From Maricaulis sp. (lineage in GTDB: Bacteria > Pseudomonadota > Alphaproteobacteria > Caulobacterales > Maricaulaceae): 64,000 nucleotides of DNA. Made by a program: the position numbers and the translations under genes. The notes under the pieces are model-generated. The model was not told where the DNA came from. It made no database searches and worked only from the letters and a program-made list of their open reading frames with translations. Below, in pieces: positions 33,381 through 41,444 of this stretch; positions within the stretch are counted from its first letter, which is position 1, and every line of letters begins with the position of its first letter. The stretch is taken from positions 1-64,000 of the forward strand of contig NZ_JAEPOL010000013.1 in NCBI RefSeq assembly GCF_017642925.1, given 5' to 3'.

Positions 33381-34238
33381 ATGGTAGCTACCCCTCGACC
33401 GCCCAAGAAATTCCTTAAAATCCTTCATGTTGAGGATGACGAGCAGGTCGGGTTGACTGCTTGCGCCGGATTTGAGTTCAAGAAGTGGCGCGCTCGGAAG
33501 CTTGCCGAGCATCTAGTAAATTGGCTGCCTCACTTTGCACTAAGGCGACAAGAAATAGAATCTATTGGGTCCGAAAACCCGTGGCTTTTGTTGCGCGATG
33601 CCGCTACCAGAGTCTTCCAGTCATCAAGCGGAAAAAGCCGGGGTGAGATAGGCGAACTACTTCTGCACATAATTTCAGTCACGGAATACAAGGCTCACGC
33701 TTTCGTTTCCCGACTTTTTTACAAAATGCGCTCTAACGACCAAGTAACTGGCTTTGATTCTGCACTTGTTACCTACGATGAAAACACTGAAGAAATAGAA
33801 CTATGGCTCGGCGAAGCGAAGTTCTACAGTGACACCAAAGACGCAGTTTCCGCTGCACTGGCGAGTCTAAAAACACACCTGAAGGAGGGGTTTCTAAAAG
33901 AGACCAAAATCCTTGTTGGGCCAAAGATCGAAGCCGACACACCTGGGTACGCCAAACTTCAATGGCTCTTCGACGATGCCAGCACCTTGGATGAGATCAT
34001 CGATCGCATTGTCGTCCCCGTTCTTATCGCCTCAGAAAGTGAGGCAGCACAGAATTTCGATGGGAACGTCGAGACCTACCGTGAGTTGGTTCTCGAAGAG
34101 TATGAGTATGTGAGCGGGCGATTGGCAAGCTCACCAATCGCCGCACAGGTGCGTGTAGTCGCGATCTACATCCCGCTGGCATCCAAGGCTGCACTCGAGA
34201 CCGAGTTCATCAATTTGATAAAGGGCTTCGAAGAATGA
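33381..34238 (+). CDS. hamA: Hachiman anti-phage system nuclease subunit HamA (DUF1837)
   Basis: A 285-residue DUF1837 protein. The PD-(D/E)XK nuclease residues are visible: RGEIGELLLH (Glu89/Glu92), GFDSALV (Asp126) and LWLGEAKFY (Glu145, Lys147). In Hachiman, HamA is held inactive by HamB and degrades DNA when released, stopping phage spread. It overlaps hamB by four bases (ATGA), so the two are translationally coupled. Its AT-rich composition differs sharply from flanking genes, indicating horizontal gain. The ATG at 33381 lacks a strong Shine-Dalgarno. Confidence 0.93.
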   Translation: MVATPRPPKKFLKILHVEDDEQVGLTACAGFEFKKWRARKLAEHLVNWLPHFALRRQEIESIGSENPWLLLRDAATRVFQSSSGKSRGEIGELLLHIISVTEYKAHAFVSRLFYKMRSNDQVTGFDSALVTYDENTEEIELWLGEAKFYSDTKDAVSAALASLKTHLKEGFLKETKILVGPKIEADTPGYAKLQWLFDDASTLDEIIDRIVVPVLIASESEAAQNFDGNVETYRELVLEEYEYVSGRLASSPIAAQVRVVAIYIPLASKAALETEFINLIKGFEE

Positions 34239-36328
34239 AATCGACCCTGATTGAGGCCCTTGGTGGAGAGATTCCTGACGCCGCGGCAGCTCTTAAACTA
34301 CTCAACTCTGCTTCTACCCATTGGCTTAGTGGCGAGCGGGCTATCGAAGACGACGCGGAGATCGCGGTTCGTTTGTTTGCGCGAGCAGACGATCTAGAAG
34401 AAGTACTACCAGGCGCAAAGACAATCATTCAAGCAATTGGGCGAGAAGCAGGCCTGTTTCCGTACTTGGACGAGGTATCGATTACGCGAGACGAAATAGC
34501 ACTAGAAACGCATCGAGTTCCGGGCCTCGACGACACCGTATTTCATTCTGAACAGCTACGAGTATTCAGAAAGCTGGCGTCAGGAAAAAATGTCATCCTG
34601 TCCGCCCCAACCAGTTTTGGCAAAACGCTACTTGTTGACGCCCTGATCGCACACCGCCAACCGAAACTGGCCGTGATAGTCGTTCCCACTATCGCACTTC
34701 TGGAGGAGCGAAGACGGACCATCGTAGACCGCTTCACCGACTACGATGTCATCTCACAGAATTTTCAAGCCATAACGGACCAAAAAACTATCGTTATAGG
34801 AACCCAAGAACGCATCTTCGACCGCACCGACTTGCACAAACCAGATTTGTTTGTCATCGACGAGTTCTACAAGCTCGACCTCACAAGAGGCGATACTCGC
34901 GCAAATACGCTGCATGCGCTGTTAGCGAGGTACATTGATCAGTCGAGACAGGTTTATCTCCTCGGCCCCTCCCTACCTGACAACCCAGTCAATACGAAAG
35001 AGCGACCCGACTTCGAGTTTGTGAAGACCAAGTACTCGCCAGTGGCAGCCGACGTCATCAGCGTTGAGCCTCAGGGAACAGATCCAGATGTTCTTGCAAA
35101 ATACCTGCACGAGGAGGCCGAAGCATCCCGTTTGATATACTGCCAGTCGCCTCGGTCAGCGCGAGATCTCTCGCGAGAGCTCATACAGCGCAAAGTCGGA
35201 CGGCCCACCAAAACAGTAAAGCGAATTGCCGATTGGTTGCGCCAAAACTACCATGATGGCTGGTACGTCGCGGACGCGCTTGAACAAGGGATAGGCATTC
35301 ACCATGGCCGCGTACCTCGCGCGATTGCCCACCTAATGGTCAGCCTTTTCAATCAGCGAAAGATTGGCATCTTAATCTGCACATCCTCACTGATCGAAGG
35401 AGTCAACACGACTGCTGAAGTGGTATTTATATACGACAAGAAAATCAGCACAAGAAAATTAGACCGATTTACTTTTGACAACATCAAAGGTCGGGCTGGA
35501 CGCATGTTCCGCCACTTCATCGGGCGCATATATCTATTCAACGAAGCGCCTCATGAAATTTGGGACCCATTAGACATCCCTTTGCTGCAGGACAGAAGTA
35601 GGATTTCTGACAGAGACTTGTTTCAAGTTCCCGAGGAGCACCTCACCGATACGAATCTTCGTCGTAAAGCTGAGTTTATCGAAAACTCTCCATTGCCAAC
35701 CAAATTATTGGAAAAGTACGCGCGATACGGCGTAGGTGATATTGAACTCTGCTATAACGAACTCGAAGAAATGCTTTCTACCGGAAGCCGGAAAATCCTT
35801 TGGACGGGCCTGAAAGGCTACAAGGAAATTCTAGCGAGCATGGAAATAATTTGGGGACGAATTCAGTTTGACAAGCACGGAGTTCACTCAGCGAGACAAT
35901 TTGCATTTTTCGCAAATAAACTTCAATACTCAAAAAGCATTAGATCATTTTTAGAAAAAATCGTCTCAGAAGATAATACTGATGAAGATATCGATTTGGC
36001 GTTTAACTTTCTTAGGGGGGTGGAGTACTCCTTTGTTCAGCCGCTTGAGTTTGTTCAAGATATCGCCGAAGAAATATTAGGAAAAGCCGGAGAAATTGAT
36101 TACTCTGTATTTTTGGCGCGAATTTCCAGCTGGGGGCTTCAAGGGCATTCAAAAGCACTTGAGGAGGTAGGAATTCCCGAGCCCATAATCAGGAAGCTTG
36201 AAGGCTTTATCGACACTTTCGACATTGATGCGGCCGTAGCGGAGACCCGTCGACTAATGGAATCAGGAACCATACTGTCCGACAATGACGTCCTTGTTCT
36301 GGACTTCACGCTAGGCTCGAGGCGCTGA
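34235..36328 (+). CDS. hamB: Hachiman anti-phage system helicase subunit HamB
   Basis: A 697-residue superfamily 2 helicase. Walker A SAPTSFGKT (about residues 123-131), motif Ia VVPTIALLEE, DEAH-box variant VIDEFYK (208-213), motif IV/V GIGIHHGRVPR and motif VI KGRAGR (418-423). Length and pairing with a DUF1837 gene define Hachiman. HamB is known to sense abnormal DNA during infection and to free HamA. The C-terminal ~260 residues are helical and follow the helicase core. No other gene lies between its stop and tRNA-His, 70 bp away. Confidence 0.93.
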   Translation: MKSTLIEALGGEIPDAAAALKLLNSASTHWLSGERAIEDDAEIAVRLFARADDLEEVLPGAKTIIQAIGREAGLFPYLDEVSITRDEIALETHRVPGLDDTVFHSEQLRVFRKLASGKNVILSAPTSFGKTLLVDALIAHRQPKLAVIVVPTIALLEERRRTIVDRFTDYDVISQNFQAITDQKTIVIGTQERIFDRTDLHKPDLFVIDEFYKLDLTRGDTRANTLHALLARYIDQSRQVYLLGPSLPDNPVNTKERPDFEFVKTKYSPVAADVISVEPQGTDPDVLAKYLHEEAEASRLIYCQSPRSARDLSRELIQRKVGRPTKTVKRIADWLRQNYHDGWYVADALEQGIGIHHGRVPRAIAHLMVSLFNQRKIGILICTSSLIEGVNTTAEVVFIYDKKISTRKLDRFTFDNIKGRAGRMFRHFIGRIYLFNEAPHEIWDPLDIPLLQDRSRISDRDLFQVPEEHLTDTNLRRKAEFIENSPLPTKLLEKYARYGVGDIELCYNELEEMLSTGSRKILWTGLKGYKEILASMEIIWGRIQFDKHGVHSARQFAFFANKLQYSKSIRSFLEKIVSEDNTDEDIDLAFNFLRGVEYSFVQPLEFVQDIAEEILGKAGEIDYSVFLARISSWGLQGHSKALEEVGIPEPIIRKLEGFIDTFDIDAAVAETRRLMESGTILSDNDVLVLDFTLGSRR

Positions 36329-36398
36329 CCTCAAACCGGCAGACGCCCAGCACGCACAAGGCATACTGAAGTTCGCTTTCACTCAACTTGAAGAAAAA

Positions 36399-36475
36399 TG
36401 GTACCGCCTTCCCGGTTCGAACGGGAGACCTCTAGATCCACAATCTAGCGCTCTAACCAACTGAGCTAAGGCGGC
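36399..36475 (-). tRNA. tRNA-His (anticodon GTG), A73, no encoded G-1
   Basis: The reverse complement begins GCCGCCTTAGCTCAGTTGG, with anticodon arm CTAGATTGTGGATCTAG (GTG) and end AGGCGGTACCA. The base before G1 is T and the discriminator is A, so the usual G-1:C73 pair is absent. This matches the documented tRNA-His exception in part of the Alphaproteobacteria. Length 77 nt with CCA. Confidence 0.95.
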
Positions 36476-36795
36476 ACTCGGGTGTCACGGTCCGCAAAGG
36501 GGGCGTGAGGCGCGGGAAACTAGCGTCCCTCCCGCGCGCTGGCAACTGCTTCGTCAGGCGATTTGCAGGCCGCCGTGCGGGCGGACTGCGACGGGCGGGA
36601 AACGGCTGATCCCGAGCGCTTGTCGGTCCTTCCCCTTGATGGGGAAGGTGTCCCGAAGGGACGGAAGGGGTGAAACGCGGAGCGTGTCCATTCAGACACC
36701 TCGCTCCCACCCACTCCACCACGCCTGCGGCGTGGTCCCCCTCGCCCATCGAGGGCGAGGACCTGGAGCCCGCGACGCCGTCCTGGAACCGCTCC
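36476..36795. repeat. Intergenic hairpin cluster (REP-like element) at about 36628-36760
   Basis: No gene. Three perfect hairpins lie close together: ccttcccc-ttgat-ggggaagg (36628-36648), ccacgcc-tgc-ggcgtgg (36719-36735) and cctcgccc-atcga-gggcgagg (36740-36760), with a further imperfect one between. The first and last are similar in design and may be the ends of a small dispersed palindromic element. It may also end transcription of the M48 gene. Confidence 0.7.
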
Positions 36796-37611
36796 CTAAG
36801 CGCCATACCCCCGCGCCCGCATGTGCTCGCGCATGGCGGCGATGCGGTTGGCGTCGGAGGGGTGGGTGGAGGCGAATTCGGCGGTCTGGCGCTGGTTCAT
36901 GGCGGCCATGCCCATCCAGAAGTCGAGCGCGTCCTGGGGATTGTATCCGGCGCGCACCATGTAATCGACGCCGATCCGGTCGGCCTCGTATTCGTGCTCG
37001 CGCGAATAGGGCAGGATGATGCCATAGGTGGCGCCCATGCCCAGCGCGGCGCCGATCTCCTGGCTGTACTGGCTGTATTCGCTGTTGCCCAGCGCGCCGG
37101 TGACCAGGGAGATGCCGACCTGGGAGGCGAGCTGCTGGCTGGCCCGCTCGGCCGAGTGGCGGCCGGCGATATGGGCGATCTCGTGGCCCAGCACGGTGGC
37201 GATATGCCCGTCGCCTTCCATCAGATCCATGATGCCCTTGTAGAAGGCCACCTTGCCATTGGGCAGGACCCAGGCATTGCGCTCCTCGCTGTCGAAGACG
37301 GTGAATTCCCATTGATAGCCGGTGAGGCCGGAGGCCGGGACGATGCGCTGGCCGACGCGTTCCAGGCGGCGCTGATAGCTGGGATCGCGCAGCACGCGTT
37401 CCTCGCGCAGCGTGTCCTGCCAGGCCTGGTTGGACATTTGCGCCAGCTGGCCGTCGGAGACCAGCATCAGCTGGGAGCGGCCCAGCGCGGCATTGTCGGC
37501 ACAGCCCGCGGCCAGCGGCAGCACGGTGCCGGCGGCCAGTCCGATGATGAGTTCGCGGCGGCGCACAAGGCCGCTGGCGGATGCGGTGCGGTTGCAGCAG
37601 GTGTCCGGCAT
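36796..37611 (-). CDS. M48 family metalloprotease, lipoprotein
   Basis: A 271-residue zinc protease of the BepA/YcaL/LoiP type. Lipobox LAAGC near residue 36 after a twin-basic/Arg-rich start (RRRELIIGLAAG), so it is probably periplasmic and membrane-anchored. HEIAH (VLGHEIAHIAGRH) is the zinc motif, with the third ligand in EYEADRIG, and a conserved THPSDANRI C-terminal segment. Such proteins act in outer-membrane quality control. ATG 37611 chosen because it starts just before the signal; the ORF track's 37692 adds an unlikely extension. Confidence 0.9.
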   Translation of the reverse strand: MPDTCCNRTASASGLVRRRELIIGLAAGTVLPLAAGCADNAALGRSQLMLVSDGQLAQMSNQAWQDTLREERVLRDPSYQRRLERVGQRIVPASGLTGYQWEFTVFDSEERNAWVLPNGKVAFYKGIMDLMEGDGHIATVLGHEIAHIAGRHSAERASQQLASQVGISLVTGALGNSEYSQYSQEIGAALGMGATYGIILPYSREHEYEADRIGVDYMVRAGYNPQDALDFWMGMAAMNQRQTAEFASTHPSDANRIAAMREHMRARGYGA

Positions 37612-37738
37612 ACCCTTCCCCTTTGGTTTTCCGACACATTCTCCTTTACAATAACGCACAGCCGCCTGCCCGTCTTGCCAAGAAAGCGACAATTGCAGGT
37701 GCTAGTGTGCGTCCGAATCCCTTTGGAGCCTGTCCCCC

Positions 37739-39871
37739 ATGAAACGCCTCGGCCTCATTCTTCTCGTCCTCGTCGTCCTCGTGATCGGCGCCGCCTTCAT
37801 CCTGCCCGCCGTGATCCCGGCCTCGGCCTATCGCGACCGCGTGGAAGCCGCCGCCGGCGACGCGCTGAACCGGCCGGTTCAGCTGGCCGGCGATGTCAGC
37901 CTGACCATCCTGCCGCGGGTGCAGGTGGTGGCGCGCGATGTCACCATCGCCAATGCCGAGGGCTTCTCGGACGAACCCTTCGCGCAGATGGGCGAGATGC
38001 GGGTGGGTGTGGAGCTGATCCCGCTGCTGTCGCGCCGGGTGGAGATCACCGAGTTCGTGCTGGTCGATCCGGTGATCCGGCTGGAACAGCGCGCCGGCGG
38101 CAATAACTGGACCTTTGCCGATCCCGAGGCGGCGCCCGCCCCGGCCGCACCGGCGGGCGACGGTTTCGTGCGCCAGCCCGGCGCCCTGCCGATCGATGCC
38201 AGTTTCGGCGATGTGCGCATCGAGAACGCCTCGATCTTCTATAGCGATGGCAGCCAGAGCCGCGAGATCACCGGTCTGGACCTGGCCATCGCCCTGCCCT
38301 CGCTGGACGCACCGACCGCGATCGACGGCTCGCTCTCGGCCGACGGCGAGGCGATGACATTCGATGCCGAGCTGGGCTCGATCCGCGACTTCTTCGAGGG
38401 CCGCGCCACACCGCTCACCCTGTCGCTGGGCGGCAATCTGGTCGATGTCAGCTTTGACGGGGAAATCCCGGCTTCCGAGGATATCGAGTTTGCCGGCGAC
38501 TTTTCCGCCGACATCCCCTCCATCCGCGCGCTGGCCGCCTTTGCCGGCAGCCCGCTCCCGCCGGGCGAGAACCTGCAGCGCTTTGCCGCGCAGGGCCGGA
38601 TCGAGGGCACGACCTCGCGCCTGGGCCTGACGGCCCGCTCGATCCGCTTCGACGAAATCCGCGGTTCGGGCAATCTGGCCGCCGATCTGTCGGGCAGCCG
38701 GCCGCGCCTGACCGGCCGTCTGGATCTGGACGAGCTGAATGTGAACCCCTATCTGCCCGCCCCCGCCGAGGATGCCGCCCCGGCGGCCGGCGGCGGTATC
38801 CCGCCCTGGAGCGAGGAGGCGATCGATTTTGCCGGCCTGGGTATTGCCGATGCCGATCTGTCGCTGAATGTCGGCCGGCTGCAGGTGCGCGATATCGAGG
38901 TGACCGATGCGGCCCTGCGGGCCGTGGTCGAGAATCGCCGCCTGCAGGCCGTGCTGGAGCGGATCTCGCTCTATGAAGGCCAGGGCAATGTCACCATCGT
39001 GGCCAATGCCCGCACGGCGACGCCCTCCTTCTCGCTGGATGCCAGCCTGGCCGGTCTGGACGCCCTGCCCTTCCTGGACGCAGCAGCCGGGTTCGACCGG
39101 CTGGCCGGGACCGGCGCCATGACGCTGTCGCTGGCCACCTCCGGCAACAGCCAGGCGGCGATGATGCGCAATCTGGGCGGTAATGGCGAGTTCAACTTCG
39201 CCGACGGCGCCATTGTCGGCATCAATATCGCCCAGACGATCCGCAATGTGTCCGGCTTCCTGGACCGCGCGGGCGGCGCCCAGGCGGCGCAGACCAGCGA
39301 GGAAGACAGCGAACAGGCCAGTGTCGGCGAGCGCCAGGAGACCGACTTCTCCAGCCTCGGCGGCACATTTGCCATCGCCAATGGCCGGCTGACGAATAAC
39401 GACCTCCTGATGCTCTCCCCGCTCCTGCGCGTGGAAGGCCAGGGCTGGGTCGATCTGCCCAGCCAGACGCTGGACTATCGCCTGCGTCCGCGGGCTGTCG
39501 CCTCGATCGAGGGCCAGGGCGGTTCGACCGACCTGCAGGGCATTGTCGTGCCGATCCGCTTCCGCGGCGATTTCAACACTGTCAGCTATGGCGTCGATAC
39601 CGAGGCCGTGACGCGCGCCCTGCTGCAGGGCGCGCTGAGCAATGCCATCGGCGGCAATCGCAACCAGTCGCCCGAAGATGCCGCCCGCGACGCGCTGCGC
39701 AATGCGCTGGGCCTGGGCAATCAGGACAGCGAGGACGCGGCCGGCGAAGAGGGTCAGACCGATGAGGAAGAGGTCGATCCGGCCGAGCAATTGCTGCGCG
39801 GCCTGTTCAACCAGCGCCGCGACCGCTCGCAGTCCGACGAGACGGACGACAATTCCGGCGATCCGAACTAG
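37739..39871 (+). CDS. AsmA family protein
   Basis: A 710-residue AsmA-like protein: an N-terminal membrane anchor (LILLVLVVLVIGAAFILPA), the AsmA N-terminal domain (VQLAGDVSLTILPRVQVVARDVTIAN) and the C-terminal AsmA_2 region (AGTGAMTLSLATSGNSQAAMMRNLGG... and INIAQTIRNVSGFL). AsmA-like proteins are inner-membrane anchored with a large periplasmic beta-groove and are linked to lipid transport between membranes. The C-terminal ~60 residues are acidic and low complexity (DSEDAAGEEGQTDEEEVD). Divergent from the M48 gene. Confidence 0.92.
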   Translation: MKRLGLILLVLVVLVIGAAFILPAVIPASAYRDRVEAAAGDALNRPVQLAGDVSLTILPRVQVVARDVTIANAEGFSDEPFAQMGEMRVGVELIPLLSRRVEITEFVLVDPVIRLEQRAGGNNWTFADPEAAPAPAAPAGDGFVRQPGALPIDASFGDVRIENASIFYSDGSQSREITGLDLAIALPSLDAPTAIDGSLSADGEAMTFDAELGSIRDFFEGRATPLTLSLGGNLVDVSFDGEIPASEDIEFAGDFSADIPSIRALAAFAGSPLPPGENLQRFAAQGRIEGTTSRLGLTARSIRFDEIRGSGNLAADLSGSRPRLTGRLDLDELNVNPYLPAPAEDAAPAAGGGIPPWSEEAIDFAGLGIADADLSLNVGRLQVRDIEVTDAALRAVVENRRLQAVLERISLYEGQGNVTIVANARTATPSFSLDASLAGLDALPFLDAAAGFDRLAGTGAMTLSLATSGNSQAAMMRNLGGNGEFNFADGAIVGINIAQTIRNVSGFLDRAGGAQAAQTSEEDSEQASVGERQETDFSSLGGTFAIANGRLTNNDLLMLSPLLRVEGQGWVDLPSQTLDYRLRPRAVASIEGQGGSTDLQGIVVPIRFRGDFNTVSYGVDTEAVTRALLQGALSNAIGGNRNQSPEDAARDALRNALGLGNQDSEDAAGEEGQTDEEEVDPAEQLLRGLFNQRRDRSQSDETDDNSGDPN

Positions 39872-40034
39872 GCTCGCCATCGACACCGGCACCACCCGGC
39901 GGTGCCGGCAAGGGGGATGCGGCTGCGGGCCGCGCCCGGGCCATGAACCGCGCATGAACTGTCCGCTCGAATGCGGTTCAGGCAGGCTCTGGCAGGGTGA
40001 TGCTCGCACCGCATTGGCAAGAGGGAGAGAACCC

Positions 40035-41273
40035 ATGTCCATCCGCACCGCCACACTCGGCGCAGCCCTGCTCGCCGCAGCCTGGCTGCCCGCCGCCGCA
40101 CCGGCCCAGGCCCAGGAAATCATCCTGTATGACGGTCCGAACTATACCGGCCAGGAAGTCCGCGTGACCGGCGCCGACCGCAATCTGTCGAGCCGCCGTT
40201 TCAACGACCGCACCTCCTCCTTCCGGATCGTCTCCGGCGAGTGGGAAGTGTGCCAGCACGACGATTACAACGGCACCTGCGAAACCCATCGCAACGACCA
40301 GCCCTCGCTGGGCCGGATGGACAACCAGATCACCTCCGTGCGCCCCGCCTATCTGGGCCGCCCCGATCCGGGCTATCCGGACCGTCCGGGCCGTCCGGGA
40401 CGCCCCGGCGAAAGCTCGATCACGCTCTATTCGGGCTATAATTATACCGGCCGCTCGGTGACGATCACCGATACGGTGAGCAATCTCCAGCAGCTCGGCT
40501 TCAACGACCAGGCGCGCTCGATCCGCCATTCCGGCCGTTCGTCCTGGCGCGTCTGCCAGCACGCCAATTTCGACGGCGCCTGCATGGAAGTGGATCGCGA
40601 CATCCCCTCCATCGGCGGCGGCATGGCCGCGCAGATCTCTTCGGTCGAGCCGGATTACGGCAGCCGTCCGGGCCGCCCCGGCCGTCCGGGACGTCCGGGC
40701 AGCGACAACCGCCCGCGCAGCGGCGTCTTCCTCTATGACGGCCCCAATTTCACCGGCCAGCGTGTCGATGTGAGCTGGGATGTCGCCAACCTGTCCAGCC
40801 TGGGCTTCAACGACCGGGTCGACAGCCTCGTCATCGCCCGCGGCGAGACCTGGCTGATCTGCCAGCACGATGATTTCGGCGGCCGCTGTGAACGCGTGCA
40901 GGGCGAGGTCAACGATCTGGGCCGCTACGGCCTGCGCAATGAGATCACCTCCCTGCGCCGCATCGACAATGGCTATGGCAATGGCGGTGGCGGCTATCCC
41001 GGCGGCGGCTGGGACCGCGGCGGCGAGATCATCCTGTACGACCAGTTCAGCCAGCGCGGCCGTTCGGTGCGTATCGAGCACGAGATCGACAATCTGGAAC
41101 GCCTCGGCTTCAACGACCGGGCCCTGAGCCTGGACGTGCGCGGCTATGACCGCTGGCTGGTGTGCGAGGATGCCGGCTTCCGCGGCCGCTGCGAGGAAGT
41201 CTCCGGCGAGGTGGACAATCTCCACCTGCTCAACCGGGAAATCTCCTCGGTGCGCCGGCTGGACCGCTACTGA
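40035..41273 (+). CDS. Secreted beta/gamma-crystallin family protein with four domains
   Basis: A 412-residue exported protein (signal peptide AAAWLPAAAPAQA-Q) made of four beta/gamma-crystallin-like domains, starting near residues 31, 133, 232 and 329. Each has the Greek-key lead IxLYDGPNYTG or similar. Linkers between domains 1-2 and 2-3 are Pro/Gly/Arg-rich (GRPGRPGRPG). Domain 1 has two canonical calcium motifs, NDRTSS and DNQITS; the others deviate at key positions. Each domain holds a cysteine pair (e.g. CQHDDYNGTC). Bacterial crystallins bind calcium, but roles are mostly unknown. GAGGGAG precedes ATG 40035, and a terminator follows. Confidence 0.9.
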   Translation: MSIRTATLGAALLAAAWLPAAAPAQAQEIILYDGPNYTGQEVRVTGADRNLSSRRFNDRTSSFRIVSGEWEVCQHDDYNGTCETHRNDQPSLGRMDNQITSVRPAYLGRPDPGYPDRPGRPGRPGESSITLYSGYNYTGRSVTITDTVSNLQQLGFNDQARSIRHSGRSSWRVCQHANFDGACMEVDRDIPSIGGGMAAQISSVEPDYGSRPGRPGRPGRPGSDNRPRSGVFLYDGPNFTGQRVDVSWDVANLSSLGFNDRVDSLVIARGETWLICQHDDFGGRCERVQGEVNDLGRYGLRNEITSLRRIDNGYGNGGGGYPGGGWDRGGEIILYDQFSQRGRSVRIEHEIDNLERLGFNDRALSLDVRGYDRWLVCEDAGFRGRCEEVSGEVDNLHLLNREISSVRRLDRY

Positions 41274-41300
41274 GCGGATCGCCGCAGCCAGACCGAGAAC

Positions 41301-41332
41301 GGGCCGTCCGGACATGCCGGGCGGCCCTTTTT
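41301..41332 (+). terminator. Rho-independent terminator of the crystallin gene
   Basis: Stem gggccgtccgg/ccgggcggccc (one wobble pair) with a 5-nt loop, followed by TTTTT. Confidence 0.85.
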
Positions 41333-41404
41333 CATGGGCGCTGGCGGCGTGCATAACAAAGTCTGCGCGGCCCTCTTGGGTGGCGCGCCAATCAGGCGTA
41401 TATT

Positions 41405-41428
41405 TAGTTACAAATGAAACTAGTTACA
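41405..41428 (+). promoter_or_regulatory. Possible operator upstream of phhA
   Basis: A direct repeat tagttaca-N8-tagttaca lies 16 bp before the phhA start; within it gttac-aaat-gaaac is an imperfect inverted repeat. An AT-rich block so close to the ATG suggests a promoter/operator. The cognate regulator is not evident. Confidence 0.4.
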
Positions 41429-41444
41429 CGCCGGATGACCCGTC

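Larger units (their letters stand above)
33237..36398 (+). mobile_element. AT-rich defence island carrying Hachiman, next to tRNA-His
   Basis: Base composition changes abruptly after the hicB remnant (about 33237) and returns at the tRNA-His 3' end (36399). The interval holds only hamA and hamB, whose codon use is far more AT-rich than their neighbours. The right edge coincides with a tRNA 3' end, a classic integration target. I found no integrase and no convincing direct repeat of the tRNA-His 3' end on the left side. The upstream 144 bp include two ttgatacac repeats (33280, 33311) that may be promoter or operator elements. Confidence 0.7.

Noticed and set aside
33370-33410. Possible left att site for the Hachiman insert (atggtagctacc resembling atggtaccgcc of the tRNA-His end)
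   Set aside because: Only about six consecutive bases match; expected by chance.
37646-40123. 825-aa minus-strand ORF
   Set aside because: Antisense shadow of the AsmA gene; no family likeness.
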